DNA from: an uncultured bacterium
GTDB taxonomy: Bacteria; Krumholzibacteriota; Krumholzibacteriia; LZORAL124-64-63
Length of the DNA: 34,021 bases
Assembly (NCBI GenBank): GCA_903859215.1
Contig: CAIOLW010000032.1
Span: 1-34,021 of the forward strand
Direction: 5' to 3'
Below the pieces are notes generated by a model. The model made no database searches and had not been told where the DNA came from. It worked only from the letters and a program-made list of their open reading frames with translations. The translations under genes were made by a program, and so were the position numbers. Numbering within the stretch: the first letter of the stretch is position 1; every line of letters begins with the position of its first letter. Below, piece by piece: positions 15,161 through 24,405 of this stretch.

Positions 15161-16023
15161 GACTTCTCCGCGCAGTGGACCAGCTCGGTGCCGACGCCTT
15201 CGGTCGTGAAGATCTCCAGCAGCAGCGAGTGCTTCACACGGCCGTCGATCAGGTGGACCTTGTTCACGCCTGCATCCAGCGCGCCGAACGCCGACCGCAG
15301 CTTCGGCAGCATACCACCCCCGACGACCCCCGTCTCCACCAGCTCGGCCGCCTTGGCCTGGTCCAGCGACGGCAGCAGCACGTCGTCGACCAGCACGCCC
15401 GGCACGTCGCTCAGGTAGACCAGCTTCTCGGCCTTCAGCGCCGCCGCCAGGCTGCCGGCCGCCGTGTCGGCGTTGATGTTGTACGCCTGCCCGGAAGCAT
15501 CCACGCCGATCGGCGCGATCACCGGCAAAATATCCTGCGCCAGAAGCGACTCGATGAACGCCGTGTTCACGCGGGTCACCTCGCCGACAAAGCCCAGGTC
15601 GGCGCCGTCGTCGGTGGTCCGCGCTACCGTGAACAGCCCCTTGTCGATGCCGCTCAGCCCCACCGCGCCGCCGTCGTGCCGGTTGATGCGCGCCACGATG
15701 TCCTGGTTCGTCTTGCCGCCCAGCACCATCTGCACGACGTTCATCATCGCCGCGTCGGTGTAGCGCACGCCGTTCACGAACCGCGACTCCAGGCCGATCT
15801 GCGCCGCCAGCCCGGTGATGTCCCTGCCGCCGCCGTGCACGATCACCACGCGCACGCCGATCTTCTTCAGCAGCGTGACGTCCTGCGCGAACGTCTCCTT
15901 GAGTTCCTCGTCCACCATCGCCGCGCCGCCGTACTTGATGACGAACGTCGTGCGCTCGTACTGCTGGATGTACGGCAGCGCCTGGATCAGGATCTCGGTC
16001 TTGTCGGCGATCGGGATCATCAT
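15157..16023 (-). CDS. argB: Acetylglutamate kinase
   Basis: The 288-residue protein matches N-acetylglutamate kinase: FVIKYGGAAM near residues 27-36, VVIVHGGGRDI (the phosphate-binding glycines) near 59-69, FVNGVRYTD, and YNINADTAAGSLAAAL. It phosphorylates N-acetyl-L-glutamate with ATP in the cytoplasm, the second step of arginine synthesis. The start ATG is at 16023 (or the next Met at 16020), 6 nt after the argJ stop; it overlaps argR by 4 bp. The usual third residue of the HGGGP loop is Arg here (GGGRD). Confidence 0.96.
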   Translation of the reverse strand: MMIPIADKTEILIQALPYIQQYERTTFVIKYGGAAMVDEELKETFAQDVTLLKKIGVRVVIVHGGGRDITGLAAQIGLESRFVNGVRYTDAAMMNVVQMVLGGKTNQDIVARINRHDGGAVGLSGIDKGLFTVARTTDDGADLGFVGEVTRVNTAFIESLLAQDILPVIAPIGVDASGQAYNINADTAAGSLAAALKAEKLVYLSDVPGVLVDDVLLPSLDQAKAAELVETGVVGGGMLPKLRSAFGALDAGVNKVHLIDGRVKHSLLLEIFTTEGVGTELVHCAEKS

Positions 16024-16029
16024 GGCGCG

Positions 16030-17232
16030 TTACGTCCGGTAGTTGGCGTTGATGGCGACGTATTCCTTCGACAGGTCGCAGGTCCAGAAGAACGCCGAGG
16101 CGTCGCCGGCGCCCATCCGGATCGTGATCGCAATGTCCCGGCACGACAGCACTTCCTTGGCCGCCTCCTCGGAGAAGTCGATCCGGTAGTTGCTGCGCAG
16201 GATCGGCACGTCGCCGAAGTCGATCTCGACCTGCGTCGGGTCGAACGTGACGCCCGAGCGGCCCATCGCCGCCAGGATGCGGCCCCAGTTCGCGTCCTCG
16301 CCGTGCAGCGCGGTCTTGACCAGGTTCGAGTTGGCCACCGTGCGCGCCACCTGGGCCGCAGACTCTTCGCTGGCCGCCCCGGTCACGCGGATCTCCACGA
16401 ACTTCGTGGCCCCCTCGCCGTCCATCACGATCATCTTCGACAGCGTGATCAGCACGTGCTCGAGCGCCAGGTAGAACGCCTCGTAGCCGGGCCCGCCCAC
16501 GGTGTCGATCAGCTTGTTGCCGGCCTGCCCGTTCGCCAGCACGGCGACCATGTCGTTGGTGCTGGTGTCGCCGTCGACCGAGATGCGGTGGAACGAGCGG
16601 TCGACGGCCTGGCGCGTCGCCGCCTGCAGCACTTCCCGCGTCACCGCGGCGTCGGTGGTCACGAACGCGAGCATCGTCGCCATGTTCGGCGCGATCATCC
16701 CCGAGCCCTTCGCCATGCCGCCCACGGTCACGCGCGTGCCGTCGATGGCGCAGCGCACGGCCGCCTCCTTGGCGAACGTGTCGGTGGTGCGGATGGCTTC
16801 GGCCGCGCCCGAGCCGTCGGGCCCCAGGTGCTCGGCCGCCGCGCGCACGCCGGGGCGCACGACATCCATCGGCAGGTACTGCCCGATCACGCCGGTCGAC
16901 GAGACCAGCACCTCGTCCTTGCTGATGCCCAGCGCCTCGGCCGTGTCGCCCACCATCGTCCAGGCGTCGTCCAGGCCGCGCTCGCCGGTGCAGGCGTTCG
17001 CGTTGCCGCTGTTGACGACGATGGCGCGGATCTTCCCCCCGCGCGCCATCTGCTCGCGATCGACCACGACCGGCGCGGCCACCACCGTGTTGGTGGTGAA
17101 CATCGCCGCGGCCACGGCGGGCACGTCGCTGACGACGAGCGCGATGTCCTTGCGGAGCTTCTTGATCCCGCAGAACAGGCCCGAGGCCTTGAAACCAATG
17201 GGGGCGGTGACGCCGACGCGGACGACATCCAT
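16030..17232 (-). CDS. argJ: Glutamate N-acetyltransferase / amino-acid acetyltransferase (ArgJ)
   Basis: The 400-residue protein matches ArgJ, which moves the acetyl group from N-acetylornithine to glutamate (cyclic pathway) and in bifunctional forms also uses acetyl-CoA. The proprotein cleaves itself between Ala185 and Thr186 in the NMATMLAF motif, Thr186 becoming the nucleophile; VVNSGNANACTGERG and the GMAKGSGMIAPN segments are clear. No argA was seen, so initial acetylation may also depend on this enzyme. It lies 14 nt after argC and 6 nt before argB. Confidence 0.96.
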   Translation of the reverse strand: MDVVRVGVTAPIGFKASGLFCGIKKLRKDIALVVSDVPAVAAAMFTTNTVVAAPVVVDREQMARGGKIRAIVVNSGNANACTGERGLDDAWTMVGDTAEALGISKDEVLVSSTGVIGQYLPMDVVRPGVRAAAEHLGPDGSGAAEAIRTTDTFAKEAAVRCAIDGTRVTVGGMAKGSGMIAPNMATMLAFVTTDAAVTREVLQAATRQAVDRSFHRISVDGDTSTNDMVAVLANGQAGNKLIDTVGGPGYEAFYLALEHVLITLSKMIVMDGEGATKFVEIRVTGAASEESAAQVARTVANSNLVKTALHGEDANWGRILAAMGRSGVTFDPTQVEIDFGDVPILRSNYRIDFSEEAAKEVLSCRDIAITIRMGAGDASAFFWTCDLSKEYVAINANYRT

Positions 17233-17246
17233 GACAGGCTCCGGTT

Positions 17247-18284
17247 CTACTTCAGGAGGGTTCGTTCGGGACGTCCGAACACGAGATTCATGTTCTGCAC
17301 AGCCTGGCCGGCGGCGCCCTTGACCAGGTTGTCGATCACGCTGGTGACGACCAGCTTCCCCGTCATCGGCTCGACGAACACGCCGAGGTCGCAGTAGTTC
17401 GTGTACTGCACGGCGCCGATCGACGGGATGCCCGCGGCCATGCGCACGAACGGCTCGTCGCGGTAGAAGTCGGCGTACAGCGCGCGCACTTCTTCAACGG
17501 CCACAGCCTTGCACAGGTCCGCATGCACCGTCGTGTAGATGCCGCGCGTGATCGGGATCAGGTGCGGCACGAACGACAGGGTCACCTCGCGCCCCGCCAC
17601 CTCTTCGAGCGCCATCCGGATCTCCGGCACATGCTGGTGATCGCCAATGCGATACGCGCGCACGCTCTCGTTCACCTCGGCGAAGCTCATCTCCACCGAA
17701 GCGCTGCGCCCGGCGCCCGACACGCCTGACAGCGAGTTGATGACGATGCCGGTCGGCGCCACCAGCCCCGCCTTCAAAGCGGGCATCAGCGCGAGGATCG
17801 CGCTCGTCGGGTAGCACCCCGGGTTCGCGATCAGCTTGGCGCCGCGAATCCTCTCGCGGTTCAGCTCAGGCAGTCCGTACACCGCCTCGCCCAGCAACTG
17901 AGGCGCCGTGTGCGGCTTGCGGTAGTACTGCTCATAGAGAGCTGCCGTCGGGAGGCGCAAATCGCCGCCGAGGTCGATGACGCACCGAACCTTCCCCAGC
18001 AGCGACGGGGCGAGCTGCATGGCCTCCCCCGACGGCAGCGCCATGAAGACACAGTCGCACCCCGCGACGTCCGCGGCGTCGAACGCCGTCAGCGTCAGCG
18101 GGTAGCGCCCCGCCAGTTGCGGGTGCACCTCGCCGAGCCGCTTGCCCGCCTGCGCGTGCGCCGTAACGACCGCGACGGTGACGTCCGGGTCCGGCGCCAG
18201 CAGGCGCAGCAATTCGCCCCCGGAGTAACCGGAGGCGCCCACGATGGCGACCCGAAGGTGCTGCTGGCTGGTGGCGTTCTTCAT
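17247..18284 (-). CDS. argC: N-acetyl-gamma-glutamyl-phosphate reductase
   Basis: The 345-residue protein matches ArgC: Rossmann motif VAIVGASGYSGGELLRLL at residues 12-29 and the catalytic Cys157 in NPGCYPTSA, followed by SGVSGAGRS and HQHVPEI. It reduces N-acetylglutamyl phosphate with NADPH, the third step of arginine synthesis. ATG 18284 is the only plausible start, and it has no Shine-Dalgarno sequence: the ARG operator starts only 2 bp upstream. The predicted transcription start is near 18287, so the mRNA is probably leaderless. Confidence 0.96.
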   Translation of the reverse strand: MKNATSQQHLRVAIVGASGYSGGELLRLLAPDPDVTVAVVTAHAQAGKRLGEVHPQLAGRYPLTLTAFDAADVAGCDCVFMALPSGEAMQLAPSLLGKVRCVIDLGGDLRLPTAALYEQYYRKPHTAPQLLGEAVYGLPELNRERIRGAKLIANPGCYPTSAILALMPALKAGLVAPTGIVINSLSGVSGAGRSASVEMSFAEVNESVRAYRIGDHQHVPEIRMALEEVAGREVTLSFVPHLIPITRGIYTTVHADLCKAVAVEEVRALYADFYRDEPFVRMAAGIPSIGAVQYTNYCDLGVFVEPMTGKLVVTSVIDNLVKGAAGQAVQNMNLVFGRPERTLLK

Positions 18285-18285
18285 T

Positions 18286-18323
18286 CTTGCATAAACATAC
18301 AGACCGATGTATATTTATGCAAG
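18286..18323. promoter_or_regulatory. Twin ARG boxes forming overlapping divergent argC/argD promoters
   Basis: Arms at 18286-18301 and 18308-18323 are complementary at 15 of 16 positions. Each contains a 14-bp ARG-box-like palindrome (18288-18301 and 18308-18321; 11 and 12 of 14 bases match TGAATWWWWATTCA), with centres 20 bp apart, the arrangement used by hexameric ArgR. Both strands carry a promoter inside the symmetry: plus TTGCAT (18287-18292), 17 nt, TATATT (18310-18315); minus TTGCAT (18322-18317), 17 nt, TATGTT (18299-18294). ArgR binding would shut off both directions. Confidence 0.75.
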
Positions 18324-18349
18324 CAACATTTTTCATCCAGGGAGCCGAG

Positions 18350-19558
18350 ATGACGCTGAACGACCGCGAACAGACTTCATTTTTCCACACTTACAAGCGC
18401 CTGCCCCTCCAGCCCGACCACGGCGAGGGCCTGTATTTGTATACAACCGACGGCACGCGCTACCTGGACATGTTCGCCGGCATCGCCGTCAACGCCCTGG
18501 GCCACAGCCACCCCCGCGTGGTGGCCGCCATCACCGAGCAGGCGAAGCGTTACATCCATGTTTCCAACTACTTCGCCCAGGAACCGCAGGTCCGCCTGGC
18601 CGAACTGCTGCTGCAGAACACGGGCATGGCCCGCGTCTTCTTCAGCAACAGCGGCACCGAGGCCATGGAGGGCGCCCTGAAGATCGCCCGCCGCTGGGGC
18701 GCCGAGCGCGGCAAGACCGGACTGGTTGGGTTCACCAACGCGTTCCACGGCCGCACGTTCGGCGCCTTGTCGATCATGGACCGGCCCAACTACAAGGACG
18801 GCTTCGGGCCGTTCCTCGATGGGTGCAAGTCGTTGCCGTTCAATGATGTGCAGGCACTGCGGGCCGGCGTCGACGCCACTACGGCCGCCGTCATATTGGA
18901 GTGCGTCCAGGGCGAGGGCGGCATCCGCCCCATCACCGCCGCGTTCGCCGCCGCCCTTCGCGAGCTGCGCGCCGAATACGGCTTCCTCATCATCTGTGAT
19001 GAGATCCAGAGCGGCGGCGGCCGCACCGGCCGCTTCCTGGCCGCGGACCATTTCGATCTCGAGCCCGACCTGGTCACCCTGGCCAAGCCTATCGGCGGCG
19101 GCCTGCCACTGGGCGCCATCCTGGGCGCGGCCTCGGTCGCCGACATCCTCCAGCCGGGCATGCACGGCACCACGTTCGGCGGCAACCCGGTCGCCTGCGC
19201 CGCCGGCATCGCGGTGCTCGAGGAAGTGGCCGAACAGGGCCTGATGAAGCACGCCCTGAAGATGGGCGACTATCTCCTGGCCGGCCTGCGCGGCTTGGTT
19301 AGCGAGTTCCCGCTAACAGCAAAGGAAGCCCGCGGCCTGGGCCTGATGGTCGCGTTGGAACTGCACGCCGAGGCCGACCCGGTGGTGGCGGCGATGCGCG
19401 ACCGCGGCATCCTCCTGAACGCCACCGACAAGACGGTGCTGCGGTTCGTGCCGCCGCTGGTCATCACCGAGGTCGAGATTGACGTGACGATCGCGGCGCT
19501 GCGTGAGGTGTTCGCGGGGATTCGCGAATTGGCTCCTCGGTCAGGGCTCTCTACGTGA
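18350..19558 (+). CDS. argD: Acetylornithine aminotransferase
   Basis: The 402-residue protein is a class III PLP aminotransferase of the ArgD type: FFSNSGTEAMEGALKIAR near 97-114, NAFHGRTFGALS, the ICDEIQSGGGRTG motif with Asp217, and the PLP-binding Lys246 in LAKPIGGGLPLGA. It converts N-acetylglutamate semialdehyde to N-acetylornithine; ArgD proteins may also act in lysine synthesis. The ATG at 18350 has AGGGAG 5 nt upstream; the predicted transcript starts near 18322, leaving a 28-nt leader. It is divergent from argCJBR and shares their operator. Confidence 0.95.
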   Translation: MTLNDREQTSFFHTYKRLPLQPDHGEGLYLYTTDGTRYLDMFAGIAVNALGHSHPRVVAAITEQAKRYIHVSNYFAQEPQVRLAELLLQNTGMARVFFSNSGTEAMEGALKIARRWGAERGKTGLVGFTNAFHGRTFGALSIMDRPNYKDGFGPFLDGCKSLPFNDVQALRAGVDATTAAVILECVQGEGGIRPITAAFAAALRELRAEYGFLIICDEIQSGGGRTGRFLAADHFDLEPDLVTLAKPIGGGLPLGAILGAASVADILQPGMHGTTFGGNPVACAAGIAVLEEVAEQGLMKHALKMGDYLLAGLRGLVSEFPLTAKEARGLGLMVALELHAEADPVVAAMRDRGILLNATDKTVLRFVPPLVITEVEIDVTIAALREVFAGIRELAPRSGLST

Positions 19559-19585
19559 CGCGAAAGAGAGCTATCAGACTCGCTC

Positions 19586-20740
19586 TCACCTGTACTGTGC
19601 CTTCAAGTCCCCCCACGACGTTGGTTCGGTCGCGATTGGTTGCCCCGTGAATGGTTCAAACTGCACAACCGCGTTGACCGTCGGATCGTCGTGCCCGTCA
19701 ACAATCCAACTCGCAATGGTAGCCGCCGAGTCCGTTCCCCAGTAGTTGCTCGACATATCGAGTGTCCGCAGCGGGGGATTCACAAAGGCGTCGACCTTTA
19801 CGGTTGGACCGGTCCCGTGCAAGATCTGGCAACCGTGTAGTTCAACCATACCATTGGAAGAGAAGATCGTGGAGTTGCTACCCCCAGAAAAGACATTGTC
19901 CCACCCCGTGACAGTTGCTGCAGTGCGGAGTCTGAGATTGACAGCACTGCCACTCACATGGTCGCCGACAAGGTTGACTACAGAGCCCGTAACGACGTTG
20001 ATGCCCACGTTGGATTGGTTCGCAAACGTGCTGCTGTAGATTCCACCAGACGAGTTGTTGGCAAACTGACAGCCACCCGCGTATCGATCGAAGTTGCAAT
20101 CGGTGACGGTTGCGTTCGCGGTATGATCAAAGGAAGCCATGCACACAACAAAGTCGCAGTTCGCCACAGTCAAATTGCGCGCGGGATAGAAGCTGATCAC
20201 GCCGTGGTCAATGTCCTGAAAATGGCAATCTTCGATAATGGTGCTCAGTTCGCTCCAGGTCAGAACGCCAATCCCGCATCCGCGCGTCCTGCAGCGTCGC
20301 ACCTCCAATGAGCCGCGCTCACTGCGATAGATTCCGGTGAAGACATTCTCCATCGCAAGGTCTTCGACCACAAGCCGACTCACGCGCGACAAGGCGCAGA
20401 TGACCTTTGGCTCCGCCGGATCAACCCACAGCCGTGTCGGGGGACCAATGATTGTCTGGTCAGCTCCGGAGCCAATGATGGTGAGATCGCTGACAGTGAC
20501 GGCCACATAGACATCGAACATCCACTTCTCCGCGGTATCCACCGGATAGGACGAAAAAGGCCGCTTCTCCTCGAATCGCCCCGGTCCGATCCGGATGGTG
20601 TCTCCAGCCGCGGCGTGATCGACCGCATCCTGGATGACTTTGTAGTCTCCCGTGCCATCTTGGCGCACATTCCATGTTCTCGCGTCGGCACCGTGGATGC
20701 TGATCACCATCACCAGAAGCACCAATATGACTTTGCTCAT
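19586..20740 (-). CDS. Secreted right-handed parallel beta-helix protein
   Basis: The 384-residue protein has a signal peptide (residues 1-20, VILVLLVMVISIHG) and a start of DGTGDYKVIQDAVDHAAAGDTIRIGPG, the hallmark of pectin-lyase-like beta-helix proteins. Repeated turns follow, such as LTIIGSGADQTII, LVVEDLAMENVFTGI, LTVANCDFV and ATVTDCNFD, then an NYWGT segment typical near the end of such helices. No catalytic residues can be assigned, so it may be a structural or binding surface protein. Start chosen at ATG 20740, where the signal peptide begins; the ribosome site is weak. It is the last of three secreted-protein genes and converges with argD, leaving 27 bp. Confidence 0.8.
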   Translation of the reverse strand: MSKVILVLLVMVISIHGADARTWNVRQDGTGDYKVIQDAVDHAAAGDTIRIGPGRFEEKRPFSSYPVDTAEKWMFDVYVAVTVSDLTIIGSGADQTIIGPPTRLWVDPAEPKVICALSRVSRLVVEDLAMENVFTGIYRSERGSLEVRRCRTRGCGIGVLTWSELSTIIEDCHFQDIDHGVISFYPARNLTVANCDFVVCMASFDHTANATVTDCNFDRYAGGCQFANNSSGGIYSSTFANQSNVGINVVTGSVVNLVGDHVSGSAVNLRLRTAATVTGWDNVFSGGSNSTIFSSNGMVELHGCQILHGTGPTVKVDAFVNPPLRTLDMSSNYWGTDSAATIASWIVDGHDDPTVNAVVQFEPFTGQPIATEPTSWGDLKAQYR

Positions 20741-20802
20741 GATCAACCCTGCCTGCTGTGGGGTGGGGGCGCCCGTCGCGACCCCACCCCGTACCCACAG
20801 TC

Positions 20803-21687
20803 CTACCTCAACAACGCTAGCCGCTGCGTCATTACGACGCCATCGGCTTTCATCTGCGCGAAGTAGATGCCGCTCGGGCTGGCCTGCCCGCGCGAATCCA
20901 GCCCGCGCCACTCAACCGCGTGTGACCCGACCGCAAAGGTCTCTTCCGCGAGCCTCGCGACAAGTTCACCACGCAGATTGTAGATCGCCAGAGACACAGG
21001 TCCTGCCTTGCCGAGCGTAAACTCGATCCGGGTCTTCGGATTGCACGGATTCGGATACGCCGGATGCAGCATCGTTTGCAATTCGACTGGTACCGCCACA
21101 GGCGACTTGGCTGTTCGCATCGTCTTCATTCCCGCCTGCGCATCGACCAATGTCGGCGTCACCGCCAACCGGAACGACGGGTGCAGCCGCGCCCACGTCA
21201 CTCCGTCGGCGCTCAACCAGGCGGTAGACCCCGTGGTACCCGACCGATACCCGATTCCCGGGCCGCCACCTTCTCCCAGTCCAACCTGTTCGTGGTTGGC
21301 TGGAAATTCGAAGATCACGTACACACCGCCGGTGGTGCTGGTGACCGGCTCTGCGAAAGCCAACTCGCTCAGGCCGGACGAGGCACCGATTACGCTCGCG
21401 GCACCCAGCGCAGCTTCGGTCAACAATCCCGGACCCGCTTCATTGCCGGAGGCAACCAGAACCCGCGGAAATGCAAGCGCTCCGTCATTATTGTACCACA
21501 CCACACCAGCCAATGCCCTGCCTTCGGGCAGCGGCACGTAAGCAGCGAGGCAAGTGTGTTCCATTGATGGGGTTAGGCCCAAAATCCCCGTGATCGGCTC
21601 CTCGGCCCGGGACGTGCCCAGCAGGCAGAGCCCACCCATGAGGCACAGCACAGCGATGATCGACTTCTTGCAGATTCGCTTTACCAT
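20803..21687 (-). CDS. Secreted protein with FlgD-like C-terminal sorting/Ig domain
   Basis: The 294-residue protein has a signal peptide (residues 1-28), a central domain of unknown function with a probable beta-sandwich pattern (TGGVYVIFEFPANH, WLSADGVTW), and a C-terminal 80-residue module beginning YPNPCNPKTRIEFTL and ending FAQMKADGVVMTQRLALLR. That module is the FlgD-Ig-like/Por-sorting-like tail common on exported proteins of FCB and related candidate phyla. It lies 18 nt after the metalloprotease gene and 62 nt before the beta-helix gene, so the three are probably co-transcribed. Confidence 0.8.
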   Translation of the reverse strand: MVKRICKKSIIAVLCLMGGLCLLGTSRAEEPITGILGLTPSMEHTCLAAYVPLPEGRALAGVVWYNNDGALAFPRVLVASGNEAGPGLLTEAALGAASVIGASSGLSELAFAEPVTSTTGGVYVIFEFPANHEQVGLGEGGGPGIGYRSGTTGSTAWLSADGVTWARLHPSFRLAVTPTLVDAQAGMKTMRTAKSPVAVPVELQTMLHPAYPNPCNPKTRIEFTLGKAGPVSLAIYNLRGELVARLAEETFAVGSHAVEWRGLDSRGQASPSGIYFAQMKADGVVMTQRLALLR

Positions 21688-21705
21688 GTCAGCCCTCCTT
21701 GGGCG

Positions 21706-24405
21706 TTACTGACTGATGCACACGTTCATCGTGATCTTCTTTGATGGTGACGGGTCCTTATGCGTGCTGTCCGTCGCGCTTTCGACGATGTAGCTATACG
21801 AGCAAGGCGCATTGCATTCCAAGTGCCACGTAAGCGTATGCCGGTATCCGCCGCCGGACTTCGCCAATACCGCGTGGGTCACGCCGGCGCTACTCGGAGT
21901 CAAGACGACGGTCCCGATCACGCACTGCGACGGCTGGCTTGCGGCATCCGTCAGCGTCACCTTATCGAGTGCCGGCTTGCAACTATAGGCCGTGTCCCAC
22001 GTGAAGGTGAATTCTGCCTCGCCGCCCGGAATTGCCGTGTAGACGCCACTGATCGCCGAAGGAGTACCGGGAGACGTGACATCAGTGATCGTTGTTACCT
22101 GGCCGCACGTGAGGGACGCCGTTTGTACATAGCCGCCAGGCCATTTGACTTCGGCGTAGACGCTACCAGAACGCGTGCCCAGCCCACAAATGAGCACATT
22201 GTCGGCTTGTCCGCCCTTGCCACTGCCGCCGTCCACGACCTGCACCTGCTCAAAACTCGAGCCGATGTAGAAGCGCACCATGGCTCCGATCGCACTCCCG
22301 TTGTTGCCGCCTCCGGCCACAAGGCGCACGCCCACCCAGCCGGCAGTCGGATGGTCGACTGTAGTCAACTTTGCGCGATAGAAGAAGTCGCCTGTATCGG
22401 CAGGGCGCCCAAAGTAGATGTCCGAGTCGCCGTCGCCATTGAAGTCGGCCATCGTTATTCCATCGATCCGGCCGGTAGAGTCTGCAAAGCCGACCGCGTG
22501 CGACACGGCCACCAGCGCCTGCTTGCCCTCCCCGGCTCCCCGGTTCCAGAACAGCCAACGGTGGTCAGTGGACGCGCGCGGAACCGCGAGGATGTCTTGC
22601 GTTCCGTCAAGATCGAAGTCAACGGGCCTCACACCGTTGGTCGGAGCGTCAACGTTCGCCGACAACGGGCCTTTGCTGTTGAAGTTTCCTGAATTGCTGC
22701 TGAAATACACCGTCGGAGGGGTCGACTCGCTTCCGAGCACAAGGTCCAACTTCGCATCGTTGTTCATGTCGGCCCAGACGACGCTGTTCACATTCTTGAC
22801 TGTCAAGCCGCCAAAGCGACTCGCGAAGGTCTCCGACAGGCCGCCAGCGCCGTCGTTGATGTAGAGGCGACTCGAAGCTGAACCACCTGTGTTCCGCAAG
22901 TCGCCCACGAACAGGTCGAGGTCGCCGTCTCCCTCCATATCTGCCCATGATGCCGCCACCGATGCCCCTACCGCGCTCGTGGAGGCACCCAAGGCATCGC
23001 TGCGGTCGGCGAATGATTCCGACGCGCGGACGTCGTTACGCAGCAATCTCCCCCGAACAGCGCTCATGTTCGCGACCGTGGGATCGTTGCCGCCGCCCGC
23101 GCCGCGGCACACGTACAGATCGATCTGGCCGTCGCGGTCAAAATCACCCCAGGCACCGGCATAGGAGCTGTCGGCCAATGCCGCCAGCCCGAGTGTTGAC
23201 GCCGAATCGGCGAAAGTCCCGTTGTTGTTGTGATAGAGTCGCGGATTAGATTCCGCCGAGGCAAACAGGTCGACACGGCCGTCGTTGTCGTAGTCCGCTA
23301 CCGCAACACCGCGCAGTCCGATTTGGGGCCAGCTCGCCTCCGCGATGTCGAGCTCGGTGCGGTCTTCGAACGTCGGCACTTCCGACTGCGTCAATGACAT
23401 CTGCTTCTGCAGCGACCCGTAATTGTCGCGCATCGAGATGAACAGGTCCTTCTTGTCGTCGGCATTGTAGTCCAGAATCACGCTGCTGTATGGCGTACCG
23501 TCGTATGCGAGATCGGTATCATCGGACTTGTTCTCGAACCTGGCCGCCGTGGCGGCCGATGTGAGCACGACGGCTTCTTGCAGAGTTAGTGAATTCTCGA
23601 TGAAGTACAACATGCGCTGCACTTGCCCGTTCGTGAATGTAGTCATACACGACGACCAAGAATAGGCCATGATGTTCAGTGGGTCCCCGGTCGGAGCCGG
23701 ATCGGGCGTGTACTCACCCAGATCGAACTCGCAGGTGTCCTTGTCGACGTGCTCACGCAATTGATCGCCAAAGGTGTCAATTACCGTATCGCACACCATG
23801 TCCCCGCACTCATCGCATGGATATTCCGACCCGTTGCAGAACTCGCCATGAAACGTGTGATAGAGACCAAGACAGTGGCCAATCTCGTGGCTGAGAATTC
23901 CGCCATCAAACGACCCCGGCTTCAAGCCCACAAAGCACTCCAATGACGGCAGTGTCGGATAGGTCGCTCCTCCACTATACGCCCATGAAGCCGGCGCCGG
24001 GTAGACACCTGCGCTAATTACTGTGGGGTCGTCTTCCATGAGAGCGAACAGGTCAGCAGTAGGTGGATCGGTCAAACATGTCGAGCAGGGCAGGTCTTCC
24101 CTTGAGACATTGAAGTGAATGTTGTACCTCGCGTAATCTGCACGAGTGTGTGCAATGAGCGAGTCAACTTCGGCGGTTGTCGCACCGCCTTGACCAGAAC
24201 CGTTGCGAATCACATAGATCTTCAACCTGATCATCGCTGACTCGATATTCGGCACTCCGGCATTCACTGGGTCGAGTTCGCCTCCTTGTGGTAGACACAC
24301 AAAGCCACGGTTTTCGGTACCCATGGCATCTCCTCCGATTGCCAGAAAGGCCATTAGAAGCGTTGCCATTGCGTCGTGCTTGCGCACTTTCGATCGGTTG
24401 CCCAT
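21706..24405 (-). CDS. Secreted M43-type metalloprotease fused to VCBS/FG-GAP repeats and ASPIC/UnbV domain
   Basis: The 899-residue protein has a signal peptide (to about residue 29), a pappalysin/cytophagalysin-like (M43) catalytic domain with zinc motif HEIGHCLGLYHTF at 173-185, Cys-rich loops (CNGSEYPCDECGDMVC) and the downstream NIMAYSWSSC Met-turn. Residues about 300-660 hold repeated VCBS/FG-GAP units with Ca-binding DxDxDGxxD-like motifs (DYDNDGRVDLF, DFDRDGQIDLY, DFNGDGDSDIY). An ASPIC/UnbV domain follows at about 700-775 (NNGSAIGAMVRF, VDGGSGKGGQADN, AEVKWPGG), then a Cys-containing tail. It is likely an extracellular or surface protease. It heads the secreted trio. The stretch appears lower in GC than the flanking genes by eye. 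Confidence 0.87.
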   Translation of the reverse strand: MGNRSKVRKHDAMATLLMAFLAIGGDAMGTENRGFVCLPQGGELDPVNAGVPNIESAMIRLKIYVIRNGSGQGGATTAEVDSLIAHTRADYARYNIHFNVSREDLPCSTCLTDPPTADLFALMEDDPTVISAGVYPAPASWAYSGGATYPTLPSLECFVGLKPGSFDGGILSHEIGHCLGLYHTFHGEFCNGSEYPCDECGDMVCDTVIDTFGDQLREHVDKDTCEFDLGEYTPDPAPTGDPLNIMAYSWSSCMTTFTNGQVQRMLYFIENSLTLQEAVVLTSAATAARFENKSDDTDLAYDGTPYSSVILDYNADDKKDLFISMRDNYGSLQKQMSLTQSEVPTFEDRTELDIAEASWPQIGLRGVAVADYDNDGRVDLFASAESNPRLYHNNNGTFADSASTLGLAALADSSYAGAWGDFDRDGQIDLYVCRGAGGGNDPTVANMSAVRGRLLRNDVRASESFADRSDALGASTSAVGASVAASWADMEGDGDLDLFVGDLRNTGGSASSRLYINDGAGGLSETFASRFGGLTVKNVNSVVWADMNNDAKLDLVLGSESTPPTVYFSSNSGNFNSKGPLSANVDAPTNGVRPVDFDLDGTQDILAVPRASTDHRWLFWNRGAGEGKQALVAVSHAVGFADSTGRIDGITMADFNGDGDSDIYFGRPADTGDFFYRAKLTTVDHPTAGWVGVRLVAGGGNNGSAIGAMVRFYIGSSFEQVQVVDGGSGKGGQADNVLICGLGTRSGSVYAEVKWPGGYVQTASLTCGQVTTITDVTSPGTPSAISGVYTAIPGGEAEFTFTWDTAYSCKPALDKVTLTDAASQPSQCVIGTVVLTPSSAGVTHAVLAKSGGGYRHTLTWHLECNAPCSYSYIVESATDSTHKDPSPSKKITMNVCISQ

